Positions 18,427 through 26,522 of a stretch of DNA of 64,000 nt are shown piece after piece. The notes beneath the pieces are model-generated. The model searched no databases. It saw nothing but the letters and a program-made list of their open reading frames with translations, and had not been told where the DNA came from. Position numbers and translations under genes: made by a program. The stretch is taken from NCBI RefSeq assembly GCF_003428625.2, contig NZ_QVQT02000001.1, forward strand, positions 248,001 through 312,000, in the 5' to 3' direction. This stretch comes from Paracidobacterium acidisoli. Its GTDB lineage: Bacteria > Acidobacteriota > Terriglobia > Terriglobales > Acidobacteriaceae. How positions within the stretch are numbered: the first letter of the stretch is position 1; each line of letters begins with the position of its first letter.

Positions 18427-21051
18427 TCAGGCGACCGGCTGCGCCCGCTCTCTCTTCTCGCGTTCGATCACCGGGCCGTGCGTGGCGGCAGTGGGGGGCT
18501 CTGCCGGCGGCGGAGCGTCGCCGATCCGCTTCGTGAAGCTGCAGGCGGCCTCGCCATTCGGCTCGGCCTTGCCCTTTTTCTTCTTCGGAGCCTCGTCCTC
18601 GGCCGCCGATTTCTTATTGTTCGGGCAGACCAGGTACACGCCCGACTTCAGCGTCTTCTCCATCAGGTATGGACTGCCGCACTCCGGGCACTTCTGGTCG
18701 ACCGGCTTGTAGTTCGCCGTAAAGTCGCACTTCGGGTACTCGGAGCAGCCATAAAACAGGTTGCCGCGCCGCGCCTTTTTCTCGACAATCTCGCCCACTT
18801 CGCACTTCGGGCACTTCATGCCGATCGTGTTCTGCTTGATGTACTTGCACTTCGGGTATGCCGAACAGGAGACGAACTCGCCATACTGGCCGTTGCGCAG
18901 CACCAGCTGGCTGCCGCACTTCGGGCAGTTCTCATCGAGCGGCTGCGGAGGCTTCTGCTGCTGCTTCTGGTTCAGCCGTCGCACGGTTTTGCAGGGCGGG
19001 TCCTCGTTATAGCCCGGGCAGGCCATAAACGGACCCCACGGCCCGTTGCGCAGCACCATCGCGCGGCCGCAGTTCTCGCAGTACTCCTCTTCCTGCTCGT
19101 TCTCGGCAGCATCGGAGAGGATCAGGTTCGGCTTCGCCTCGAAGTTCTCGCGCGTATACGAGCAGCTTCCCTTCTTCTTCTTGTCATACGAGCTGCAGGC
19201 GTAGAACGAGCCGAACTTGCCCCACTTCAGCACCAGCGGCGAGCCGCACTCCGGACACTTCTCGTCCGTTGCCTTCTCCATCCGCTTGATGTCTTCCATC
19301 TTCTTCCCGGCGACCTTCAGCTCCTTCTCGAAGTGGCCGTAGAAGCCGCCAAGCAGATCGGTCCATTTCTCCTTGCCGTCCTCGATATCGTCCAGCTCCT
19401 CTTCGAGGCGCGCCGTGTACTTCGTATCGAAGATGTAGGGGAAGTTCTTCACCAGCAGGCCGGTGACGACCGTGCCGATCTCGGTCGGCACAAAACGCCC
19501 TGTCCGTCCGCCGATCTTCTGCACGTACTCGCGATCCTGAATGGTGTTGATGATCGACGCGTACGTTGAGGGACGCCCGATGCCCTGCTCTTCCAGCTCC
19601 TTCACCAGCGACGCTTCGTTGTAGCGCGGAGGCGGCTCGGTATAGTGCTGCTCCGGCTTCAGCTCATTGAGCGTAAGCCGGTCGCCCGGTTCGAGGGCGG
19701 GCAGACGATTGGCAAGCGATTCGTCATCCTCGTCCTTCTTGTCCTTCGACTCTTCATAGACCTTCAGAAAGCCGTCGAACTTCAGCACCGAGCCGGTGAC
19801 GCGAAAATCGTAGCCGCGATCGGCTTTGGCCAGGATATCGACCGTCGTCTGGTCGTAGACGGCCGCCAGCATCTGCGAAGCGATAAACCGCTGCCAGATC
19901 AGCTTGTAGAGCCGGTACTGCTCGTCGGAAAGATATTTGCGGATCTGGTCCGGATGCAGCGACGGATCAGACGGGCGAATCGCTTCGTGCGCGTCCTGCG
20001 CATCCTTCTTCGACTTGAAGATGTTCGGCGAATCGGGCAGATAGTGTTTGCCCAGCTTCGACTGAATATAGGTGCGGGCGCCCTGAATCGCATCCGGCGA
20101 AACACGGGTCGAGTCGGTACGCATGTAGGTAATCAGACCCACCGTGCCTTCGCTGCCCAGGTCGATGCCTTCATACAGCCGCTGCGCCACGCCCATCGTG
20201 CGCTTCACGTTGAAGCCTAATTGTCTGGACGCATCCTGCTGCAGCTTGCTCGTGGTGAACGGCGCGGCGGGGTTGCGCTTCCGCTCGCGGCGGTCGACGC
20301 TGCGCACCGACCACGCGGCTTTTTTGAGCTGCGCCAGAACCGTATCGGTAATCTGCTGGTTCGGCAGTGACGGCGTATCGACCGTATCGACTTTGGCTCG
20401 TTCCCCGCCGATGCCGGTAAAGCGCGCGGTAAAGCGGTCGCCTTTTCTGTTCAGATCCGCATCGAGCGTCCAGTACTCGACGGAATTGAAGTCCTTGATC
20501 TCCTGCTCGCGCTCGACAATCAGGCGCAGTGCCACCGTCTGCACGCGTCCGGCCGAAAGCCCGCGGCGGACTTTGTCCCATAACAGCGGCGAGATCTGGT
20601 AACCCACGATGCGGTCGAGCACGCGGCGCGTCTGCTGCGCATCCACCAGATGCTGATCGACGCTGCGCGCATGCTGAAAGGCGGCTTTCACCGCCTTCGA
20701 GGTGATCTCGTTGAAGGTGACCCGATGGATGGCATTCTTTTTTACGACCGGGCGCAGCTCATCGGCCAGATGCGCGGCAATGGCCTCGCCTTCACGGTCC
20801 GGGTCAGGCGCCAGGTACACACTGTCTGCCTTCGCCGCCAGCTTCTTCAGCCGGTCCACTACCTTTTCCTTGCCGGGAATGACGATCAGCTCGGGCTCAA
20901 AGGTCCCGTCTGTAAGATCCACGCCGATTTTGTTCTTTGGCAGGTCCTTCACGTGGCCCACGGAGGCCTCGACCTGAAAATCCTTGCCCAGATATTTACC
21001 GATCGTCTTAGCCTTGGCAGGCGATTCGACGATAACGAGGGATTTGCTCAT
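18427..21051 (-). CDS. topA: DNA topoisomerase I (type IA), 874 aa
   Basis: TopA relaxes negative supercoils through a 5'-phosphotyrosine intermediate. It has the Toprim domain at the N-terminus (LVIVESPAKAKTIGKYLG, and DPDREGEAIA with the acidic triad) and the catalytic tyrosine Y309 in LITYMRTDSTR. From about residue 590 onward there are five successive four-Cys zinc ribbons, starting CPECGSPLVLKWG, CENCGRAMVLRNG, CPKCGSQLVLRNG, CPKCEVGEIVEKK and CPECGSPYLMEK. The last finger is interrupted by a Lys-rich stretch before its final Cys. E. coli TopA has three such ribbons plus two degenerate ones, so the tail is extended but not extraordinary. It precedes DUF427 on the same strand and follows dprA, the common dprA-topA order. 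Confidence 0.96.
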   Translation of the reverse strand: MSKSLVIVESPAKAKTIGKYLGKDFQVEASVGHVKDLPKNKIGVDLTDGTFEPELIVIPGKEKVVDRLKKLAAKADSVYLAPDPDREGEAIAAHLADELRPVVKKNAIHRVTFNEITSKAVKAAFQHARSVDQHLVDAQQTRRVLDRIVGYQISPLLWDKVRRGLSAGRVQTVALRLIVEREQEIKDFNSVEYWTLDADLNRKGDRFTARFTGIGGERAKVDTVDTPSLPNQQITDTVLAQLKKAAWSVRSVDRRERKRNPAAPFTTSKLQQDASRQLGFNVKRTMGVAQRLYEGIDLGSEGTVGLITYMRTDSTRVSPDAIQGARTYIQSKLGKHYLPDSPNIFKSKKDAQDAHEAIRPSDPSLHPDQIRKYLSDEQYRLYKLIWQRFIASQMLAAVYDQTTVDILAKADRGYDFRVTGSVLKFDGFLKVYEESKDKKDEDDESLANRLPALEPGDRLTLNELKPEQHYTEPPPRYNEASLVKELEEQGIGRPSTYASIINTIQDREYVQKIGGRTGRFVPTEIGTVVTGLLVKNFPYIFDTKYTARLEEELDDIEDGKEKWTDLLGGFYGHFEKELKVAGKKMEDIKRMEKATDEKCPECGSPLVLKWGKFGSFYACSSYDKKKKGSCSYTRENFEAKPNLILSDAAENEQEEEYCENCGRAMVLRNGPWGPFMACPGYNEDPPCKTVRRLNQKQQQKPPQPLDENCPKCGSQLVLRNGQYGEFVSCSAYPKCKYIKQNTIGMKCPKCEVGEIVEKKARRGNLFYGCSEYPKCDFTANYKPVDQKCPECGSPYLMEKTLKSGVYLVCPNNKKSAAEDEAPKKKKGKAEPNGEAACSFTKRIGDAPPPAEPPTAATHGPVIEREKRERAQPVA

Positions 21052-21207
21052 TCTTTTCCTTTACTACCCGCGTCCTGTGTGGCCATGCTGCTGCCCGGCC
21101 GGACGCCACGCCAATTCTTCTGGAAAGTACCATGAGGCGCCGGATGGAATCTACCGGAGCCGGCCAAAACCTCATCCTGCCCATACAGCCGGAGATACCA
21201 CGCCACC

Positions 21208-22386
21208 TCAGAAACACCTGACGTAGTTCTTGCCGGGAAGTTGCCGTATGCGTCCGGAAAGTTCCAGTTCAAAAAGCGCGGTGAAGACTTCAGAAGAGCT
21301 TAGCTCCGGTTCGAGCTTCTCCATAATTTCATCCAGCTGTAACGCCTCATCCTGACGGAGCACGCCAAGCACCCGCGCCTCAGAAGGCGGCAGGGGTGCT
21401 TCCTCGAATAACGATGCAGCAGGAGGCGCTTCGGATGCAAGCCCCTCCCGCTCCTCGACCTCCAGCCGGATCTGCGTAGGCAGGTCTTCCCAGATGTCCT
21501 CCCACGTCGCCGTGAGCTTGGCGCCCTGCTTTATCAACGTGTTAGGCCCCCAGGCATTTTTGGTGGTCACGTTGCCCGGCACCGCATAAACATCTCGATT
21601 CTGTTCGAGCGCGCAACGCGCCGTCACCCGCGTCCCGCTGAACTCGCCCGCCTCCACCACCAGCACGCCCACGCTCATCCCGCTCAGAATGCGGTTGCGT
21701 TTGGGAAAGTTCTGCGGCGCCGGAAAGGTCCCCAGCGGCAGCTCCGAGACAATCGCTCCTCCTCCGGCGATCATCTGCTCCGCCAGCGCTTTGTTTTCTT
21801 TGGGATAGATCACGTCAATCCCCGTCCCCCACACCGCCGTCGTGGGACGCTTCGCCGCAATCGCCCCCTTGTGCGCCGCCGTGTCCACTCCGCGCGCCAT
21901 CCCGCTCAGAATCATCAGCCCGCGCTGCGCCAGCTCCCGCGACAGCATCTCCGCCATGCCCGCCCCGTACAGCGTCGGCTTCCGCGTGCCGACCACGGCA
22001 ATCGACGGACGCGCCAGCAGAGTCACATCGCCCCGCACCCACAGCAGCGCCGGGGGATCGAAGATCTGGCGCAGCCGCTCCGGATACGCCTTGTCGCGAA
22101 GGGTCAGAAAGACCGCTCCGGTCTTCGCCAGAGCTTCCACTTCTTTCCCGGCGGCGCGCGCCGAGTCTCCGCGAGCGATGGATTGCGCCGCCTCCGCGGG
22201 AAAGTGAAGCGCCTCCAGCTCCGTCAGCGGCAGGTGCAGAATGCCCTCCGCGGCGCCGCACTGCCCGACCGCCCGCAGAATGCGCCGCGGCCCCAGCCCC
22301 GGAGTGAGAGCGAGCGCAAGCCACGCAAGGCGCTCTTCGGTCGTGGAAACAGAGGCAGGATCAGAAGAGGAAGCGGAAGGCGAAAT
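21208..22386 (-). CDS. dprA: DNA-processing protein DprA, non-standard start
   Basis: DprA protects incoming single-stranded DNA and loads RecA during transformation. The Rossmann core is clear: VVGTRKPTLYGAGMAE, LSGMARGVDTAAHKGAI, VWGTGIDVIYPKEN, PLGTFPAPQNFPKRNRILSG and EAGEFSGTRVTAR. A C-terminal winged helix follows. The first standard start (GTG at 22140) gives 310 residues but cuts off a conserved N-terminal helix-hairpin-helix region (TEERLAWLALALTPGLGPRR) that is open in frame back to a stop at 22441. In that extension there is no ATG, GTG or TTG. A GAGGA site stands 8 bases before a CTG (22389) and 11 before an ATT (22386). I give the ATT start with low certainty; GTG at 22140 is the conservative alternative. 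Confidence 0.85.
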   Translation of the reverse strand: MSPSASSSDPASVSTTEERLAWLALALTPGLGPRRILRAVGQCGAAEGILHLPLTELEALHFPAEAAQSIARGDSARAAGKEVEALAKTGAVFLTLRDKAYPERLRQIFDPPALLWVRGDVTLLARPSIAVVGTRKPTLYGAGMAEMLSRELAQRGLMILSGMARGVDTAAHKGAIAAKRPTTAVWGTGIDVIYPKENKALAEQMIAGGGAIVSELPLGTFPAPQNFPKRNRILSGMSVGVLVVEAGEFSGTRVTARCALEQNRDVYAVPGNVTTKNAWGPNTLIKQGAKLTATWEDIWEDLPTQIRLEVEEREGLASEAPPAASLFEEAPLPPSEARVLGVLRQDEALQLDEIMEKLEPELSSSEVFTALFELELSGRIRQLPGKNYVRCF

Positions 22387-22537
22387 CAGACGGGGATTCC
22401 TCAGACGGCGGAAACTCCAGTCGCCGTGCAGCCTTTCTTTTCAGGGTGTATTGGGCCGGAGACTATCCGCCGCCATCCGGCAAGTCAAGCAAATCACCGC
22501 TTCATCGCATTACGGAAGCTATGCCGCGTCCGGCAGC

Positions 22538-22570
22538 GGGTCACTTTGAATGATTTGTCTTTTCACATCC
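22538..22570. repeat. Shortest copy of the two-palindrome repeat element
   Basis: It carries only the left flank (GGGTCACTTTGAATGATTT) fused to the right flank (GTCTTTTCACATC) of the element seen whole at 26341-26450 and 56933-57039. Both palindromes are missing. The junction lies in the GAATGATTT-type sequence that occurs at both ends of full copies, so it looks like a deletion between short direct repeats. It is in the dprA-mqnA divergent gap (22387-22637), in which I see nothing else. Confidence 0.7.
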
Positions 22571-22637
22571 CGAGCTGACCCACGTCCCCGCGCCTGCCTG
22601 CGGAGCAGAAAAGTCCCTGTCCCCTGTAAACTGGTGA

Positions 22638-23507
22638 GTGAGCCTTGTTCAGACGCACTTACGTATCGCTGCCATCCACTTCCTCAATCCCGCTCCTTTA
22701 ATGTGGAGCTTCGAGCACGAGCCCGGCAAAACCTTCCTCAGCAACCGCTACACCATCGAATCCTCCACTCCAGCCGAGTGCGCCGCGCGCCTCGCCGACG
22801 GAACCGCCGACATCGGCCTCGTGCCGATCGCCGCCTACGCCTCCAACCCCTCGCTCTCCGTCATTCCCGGCTGCGCCATCGCCTCACTCGACTGCGTGCG
22901 CTCCATCATTCTCGTCGTGCGCCATCCCGGCGGTCTCAGCGGCGTCGAGCGCGTCGCGCTCGATACCTCCTCCCGCACCTCGGCCACCTACACCCGCATC
23001 CTGTTTCACCGCTTCTGGAAGCGCCGGCCCGAATTCCTTCCTCACCCACCCGATCTCGAAGCCATGCTCCGCACCGCCGATGCCGCGCTGCTGATCGGCG
23101 ATCCCGCCCTGCTCGCTCTCGAAGACCGCGAACGCCGCGAGCGCGAGACCGGCGAGCAGCTGCTGTATCTCGATCTCGCCCACGAGTGGCGCATGCTCAC
23201 CGGAACCCCCTGGGTCTCCGCCTTCTGGGCCATCCGCCCCGAATCGCTCGCCGACACCGGTATCGCCGCTCCGTTCGTCATTCAGGACTTTCAGCGCTCG
23301 CGCGACGCCGGCATGGCGCACATCGACGATCTGGTCGAGGAATGGACGGGCCGCATCGTCGTTCCGCCCGAGACCATCCGCACCTATCTCACCCAAAACA
23401 TCTGGTACCTGCTCGACGATGCCTGCCTCAGCGGAATGGATCTCTTCTACCGCTACGGCGTCGAGTGCGGAGCGCTTCCCGCCGTGCCGCGGCTGAAATT
23501 TCTGTAA
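22638..23507 (+). CDS. mqnA: Chorismate dehydratase (futalosine pathway), 289 aa
   Basis: MqnA turns chorismate into 3-enolpyruvyl-benzoate, the first step of the futalosine route to menaquinone. The sequence has the periplasmic-binding-like fold of the MqnA/MqnD family, with the N-terminal AIHFLNPAPLMWSFEHE, ADIGLVPIAAYAS, the hinge DTSSRTSATYTRILF, and LLIGDPALLALE before the TPWVSAFWAIRP segment. The start is a GTG; no ATG exists before residue 22. No other mqn gene is in the window, so the pathway is dispersed in this genome. It diverges from dprA. Confidence 0.88.
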   Translation: MSLVQTHLRIAAIHFLNPAPLMWSFEHEPGKTFLSNRYTIESSTPAECAARLADGTADIGLVPIAAYASNPSLSVIPGCAIASLDCVRSIILVVRHPGGLSGVERVALDTSSRTSATYTRILFHRFWKRRPEFLPHPPDLEAMLRTADAALLIGDPALLALEDRERRERETGEQLLYLDLAHEWRMLTGTPWVSAFWAIRPESLADTGIAAPFVIQDFQRSRDAGMAHIDDLVEEWTGRIVVPPETIRTYLTQNIWYLLDDACLSGMDLFYRYGVECGALPAVPRLKFL

Positions 23508-23557
23508 AACCTCGCCGGTCACGCAGCCCTTTCCCGCTATTCTGCGTCCAGGTCTTC

Positions 23558-24238
23558 GTGAGCCTCGTTCTCGAATTCGCAGCCAGACGCAGAAGTTTTA
23601 TTCCCGGCTGGCTGCTGCATCTGGGCTTCAGCGGCGTTTTCCTCGTCGCTGTCATCGACTCCTGTCCCATCCCGACCCCCATTCCCGGCAGCACCGACAT
23701 TCTGGTGCTGCTGCTCTCCGCACACCATGCGCTTCCCTGGCTGACTGCGCTGGCCGCCGTCGCCGGCAGCCTCTGCGGCGGATGGTTCACCTGGAGCGCG
23801 GGGAAGAAGGGCGGCCAGGCCATGCTCGACCGCTTCGCCTCCAAACGCTTTCGCCGCCGCATCGAGCGCTGGGTGAAGGAGCACGCGCTGCTCTCGGTTG
23901 CATGCGCTGCGCTGCTGCCGCCGCCCGTGCCGCTGCTTCCCTTTCTGCTCGCCGCCGGCGCGCTGGGCGTCTCGCGCAGACAGATGTTCCTCGCTTTAGG
24001 CATGGCCCGCAGCCTTCGCTACGGCCTCGAAGCCCTGCTCGGCTATCTTTACGGACGCCGCATCCTTCACTGGTGGAACCACTCGCTCTCCGGCTGGTCA
24101 ACAGCCATCCTCTGGACCTTTCTCGGCCTGGTCGTCGCCGGAATCCTCTTCGGCATCTGGAGATACCGGCTCGAACAGCGCCGCGAGAAGGACACAAAGC
24201 CTATCGCAAAATCATCTCCCACGCCTGCAGCGCGCTGA
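23558..24238 (+). CDS. DedA/VTT-domain membrane protein, 226 aa
   Basis: It has several hydrophobic segments (about residues 17-38, 50-70, 105-130, 175-200) and the VTT/SNARE-associated pattern. The membrane re-entrant motif region (PIPTPIPGSTDILVLLLSA) and the cytoplasmic stretch ASKRFRRRIERWVKEH are followed by a second proline-rich half-helix (LLPPPVPLLPFLLAAG). DedA proteins help flip polyprenyl or phospholipid carriers across the inner membrane; the exact substrate here is unknown. The start is a GTG at 23558, chosen because everything upstream in this frame is non-conserved. It ends 43 bases before thrC. Confidence 0.8.
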   Translation: MSLVLEFAARRRSFIPGWLLHLGFSGVFLVAVIDSCPIPTPIPGSTDILVLLLSAHHALPWLTALAAVAGSLCGGWFTWSAGKKGGQAMLDRFASKRFRRRIERWVKEHALLSVACAALLPPPVPLLPFLLAAGALGVSRRQMFLALGMARSLRYGLEALLGYLYGRRILHWWNHSLSGWSTAILWTFLGLVVAGILFGIWRYRLEQRREKDTKPIAKSSPTPAAR

Positions 24239-24280
24239 GCCGGTCTCTGCGCGCTGCCTGTCTTGCTTTAATCTGTTGTT

Positions 24281-25498
24281 ATGCCTGCGATCTCCTTTCT
24301 TGAATGCTCGCGCTGCGCGAAACACGTCTCCGCCGACACACCGCAGACCGTCTGCCCCGCCTGTGCCGGAGCGCTCTACGTTCGCTACGACAGCGATTCG
24401 CTGAAGCAAACCGCCGTCCGCCCCGACGGAAACGCCACGCAGTCCATGTGGCGCTATGCCTCTGTGCTGCCCGAAGTCGAGCCGGTCACGCTCGGCGAAG
24501 GCTGGACGCCGATGCTGCACAGCCGCCGCCACGAGAACCTCTGGATCAAGGAAGAGGCCGCAAATCCCACCGGCACCTTCAAGGCTCGCGGACTCGCCAT
24601 GGCCGTCACGATGGCGAAGCATTACGGCCTCGAAAAGCTCGCCGCGCCCTCCGCCGGAAACGCCGCCGGAGCCCTCGCCGCCTACGCCGCCGCCGCGGGC
24701 ATTGAGGCGCATATCTTCATGCCCCGCGATGTGCCTATGGCCAATTACCTCGAAGGCGTGGCCTACGGCGCGCACGTCACCCTCGTCGACGGCCTCATCT
24801 CCGACTGCGCGCGCATGGTCGCCGAGCGAAAGGACAAAGAGGGCTGGTTCGATATCTCCACGCTCAAGGAGCCCTTCCGCGTCGAAGGCAAAAAGACCAT
24901 GGGCTATGAGCTGGTCGAGCAGCTCGGCTGGACCTACCCCGATGCCGTCTTCTACCCCACCGGCGGCGGCGTCGGCCTCATCGGCATGTGGAAGGCCTTC
25001 GAGGAGATGGAGCAGCTCGGCTGGGTCGCTCCCGGCCGCCGTCCGAAGATGATCGCCGTGCAGGCCTCCGGCTGCGCTCCCGTGGCCCGCGCTTACCGCG
25101 AAGGCGCCTCCGTCTCGAAGATGTTTGAGAACGCGGCCACCTTTGCCGCCGGCCTGCGCGTGCCCAAGCCGTACGGCGACTCCATCATCCTCGACATTGT
25201 GCGCAAATCGGAAGGCACCGTCATCGATATTCCTGACGATCGCATTCTGGAGTCGCTGCTCGACTGGTCGCGGAACGAGGGCCTGCTGCTCTGCCCCGAA
25301 GGCGCAACGGCCACCGCGGCATACGATCAGCTCATCGCCGACGGATTCCTCACGCCCAAAGACCGCGTCGTGATCTTCAACACCGGCGCCGGCCTGAAGT
25401 ACGTCGACACCCTCGCCGAAGCCATGCACCTGACCCGCACGCCGGAGAAGGAATACCCCGAGCGCGTTCCGGTCGGCGGCATCATCACGCCCCAGTGA
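24281..25498 (+). CDS. thrC: Threonine synthase, 405 aa
   Basis: ThrC converts O-phosphohomoserine to threonine with PLP. The N-terminus has a small zinc-ribbon-like Cys quartet (C9, C12, C25, C28: ECSRC and CPAC), found in many threonine synthases of this class. The PLP lysine is K101 in TGTFKARG, and PSAGNAAGALAAYAA is the phosphate-binding region. The glycine-rich PTGGGVGLIG loop and the C-terminal FNTGAGLKY are intact. Length and motifs fit the short threonine synthase class rather than threonine dehydratase, because of the Cys domain and the terminal signature. A heptad repeat element follows directly. Confidence 0.93.
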   Translation: MPAISFLECSRCAKHVSADTPQTVCPACAGALYVRYDSDSLKQTAVRPDGNATQSMWRYASVLPEVEPVTLGEGWTPMLHSRRHENLWIKEEAANPTGTFKARGLAMAVTMAKHYGLEKLAAPSAGNAAGALAAYAAAAGIEAHIFMPRDVPMANYLEGVAYGAHVTLVDGLISDCARMVAERKDKEGWFDISTLKEPFRVEGKKTMGYELVEQLGWTYPDAVFYPTGGGVGLIGMWKAFEEMEQLGWVAPGRRPKMIAVQASGCAPVARAYREGASVSKMFENAATFAAGLRVPKPYGDSIILDIVRKSEGTVIDIPDDRILESLLDWSRNEGLLLCPEGATATAAYDQLIADGFLTPKDRVVIFNTGAGLKYVDTLAEAMHLTRTPEKEYPERVPVGGIITPQ

Positions 25499-25500
25499 CA

Positions 25501-25622
25501 GGTTGTCAGTGGTCAGTTCTCAGTGGTCAGCAGACTGTTTTCCTTCCGGAGAACGGGGCCACTGGGAACCGGCTACTGAGACTGGGGACTGCCCACTGAG
25601 GACTGACAACTGGCCACTGGGG
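25501..25622. repeat. Heptad-phased repeat hairpin between thrC and ribE
   Basis: The left arm has four 7-base units (GGTTGTC, then AGTGGTC, AGTTCTC, AGTGGTC) at 25501-25528. The right arm, 25561-25622, has nine units starting ACT or ACC, eight of them exactly 7 bases long and one 6. The arms are roughly complementary. It lies between two convergent genes and could also act as a transcription terminator in both directions. Confidence 0.85.
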
Positions 25623-25632
25623 CCTGTCTTCC

Positions 25633-26286
25633 TCAGTATCCGTTGGCGATCAGATACTCCATCGTCAGCTCGAACGGCGACTCCGTCTTCTGCTGCAGCG
25701 CCAGCTTCATCAGCACATCGGCTTCGAGGTTCACCGGATCGCCCACGCGCAGCGTATGCAGGTTCGTCACCGCATACGTGTGCGGAATCACCGCGACCGC
25801 AATCGTCTCGGCCTCGCGCCGCGCAATCGTCAGGCTGATGCCCTCGATCGCGATCGAGCCCTTCTCCACCACATACCGGCGCGTCTCTTCCGGAACCCGC
25901 ACCTCGAGCCACCAGTCCGTCTTGTCCGCCGCGGCCGACGGATCGACAGGATTGAGCGCCGCCAGCGTTCCCGTGCTGTCCACATGCCCCTGCACGATAT
26001 GGCCTCCCAGCGGCGTTCCGGCCGCAGTCGGCAGCTCCAGGTTCACCACCGCTCCCGCTCTCAGCCGCGAGAGCGAGGTGCGCGCCACCGTCTCCGCCGC
26101 CAGATCGGCATGGAAAATCTCCGGACCGATATCGAGCGCCGTCAGGCACACGCCGCTCACGGCGATGCTGTCGCCGGTCTTCAGACGGCCCGCCAGCGTG
26201 GGCGCGGAGACCGCAATCCGCCACGCTCCCGCCCGCTCTTCCACGGAAAGAATATTGCCTGTCGCTTCGATCAGTCCGGTAAACAT
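25633..26286 (-). CDS. ribE: Riboflavin synthase alpha chain, 217 aa
   Basis: This enzyme dismutates two 6,7-dimethyl-8-ribityllumazine molecules into riboflavin. The chain is two tandem lumazine-binding barrels: repeat 1 begins MFTGLIEATGNI and contains DSIAVSGVCLTAL; repeat 2 begins GHIVQGHVD and contains GSIAIEGISLTIA. The length is standard. The frame is open upstream for another 87 bases, but MFTGLIE is the near-universal start of this family, so 26286 is preferred. ribD lies 232 bases upstream on the same strand, behind a repeat-rich gap. No FMN riboswitch is visible in that gap. Confidence 0.95.
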   Translation of the reverse strand: MFTGLIEATGNILSVEERAGAWRIAVSAPTLAGRLKTGDSIAVSGVCLTALDIGPEIFHADLAAETVARTSLSRLRAGAVVNLELPTAAGTPLGGHIVQGHVDSTGTLAALNPVDPSAAADKTDWWLEVRVPEETRRYVVEKGSIAIEGISLTIARREAETIAVAVIPHTYAVTNLHTLRVGDPVNLEADVLMKLALQQKTESPFELTMEYLIANGY

Positions 26287-26340
26287 ATTTTTAGAGTACC
26301 GCGCTCCGAGCACAGATCTCAGCCAGGGGAAACGTCGGCA

Positions 26341-26450
26341 GTGGGCCAGTTGGAGCGGTTTTGGGAAGGGCATGGCTTCAGCCGTGCCACAGGAGGCTCA
26401 AAATAAGCGCGGCTTCAGCCGCGGAGGGATGATTTGTCTTCTCCACACTT
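26341..26450. repeat. Full copy of the two-palindrome repeat element
   Basis: The flank GTGGGCCAGTTGGA leads to palindrome 1 (GGCATGGCTTCAGCCGTGCC, one mismatch), about 20 unconserved bases, palindrome 2 (CGCGGCTTCAGCCGCG) and the right flank GATGATTTGTCTT. The same order is seen at 56933-57039, with shortened forms at 52610-52682 and 22538-22570. Confidence 0.85.
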
Positions 26451-26487
26451 CAAAATGCCCCCGCCCACCGAAGCACCGCACCGGCTT

Positions 26488-26522
26488 CTGTGCCCTGCGA
26501 CCTGTTCCCTGCGCCCTGTTAC
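26488..26522. repeat. Short heptad-phased repeat at the ribD 3' end
   Basis: Five exact 7-base units of the form CTGNNNC run from 26488 to 26522 and overlap the last bases of ribD. They are related to the GCCCTG-type units at 31812-31846. Confidence 0.75.

Noticed and set aside
26287-26518. An FMN riboswitch upstream of ribE
   Set aside because: The conserved RFN-element sequence is absent. The gap holds only repeat elements.
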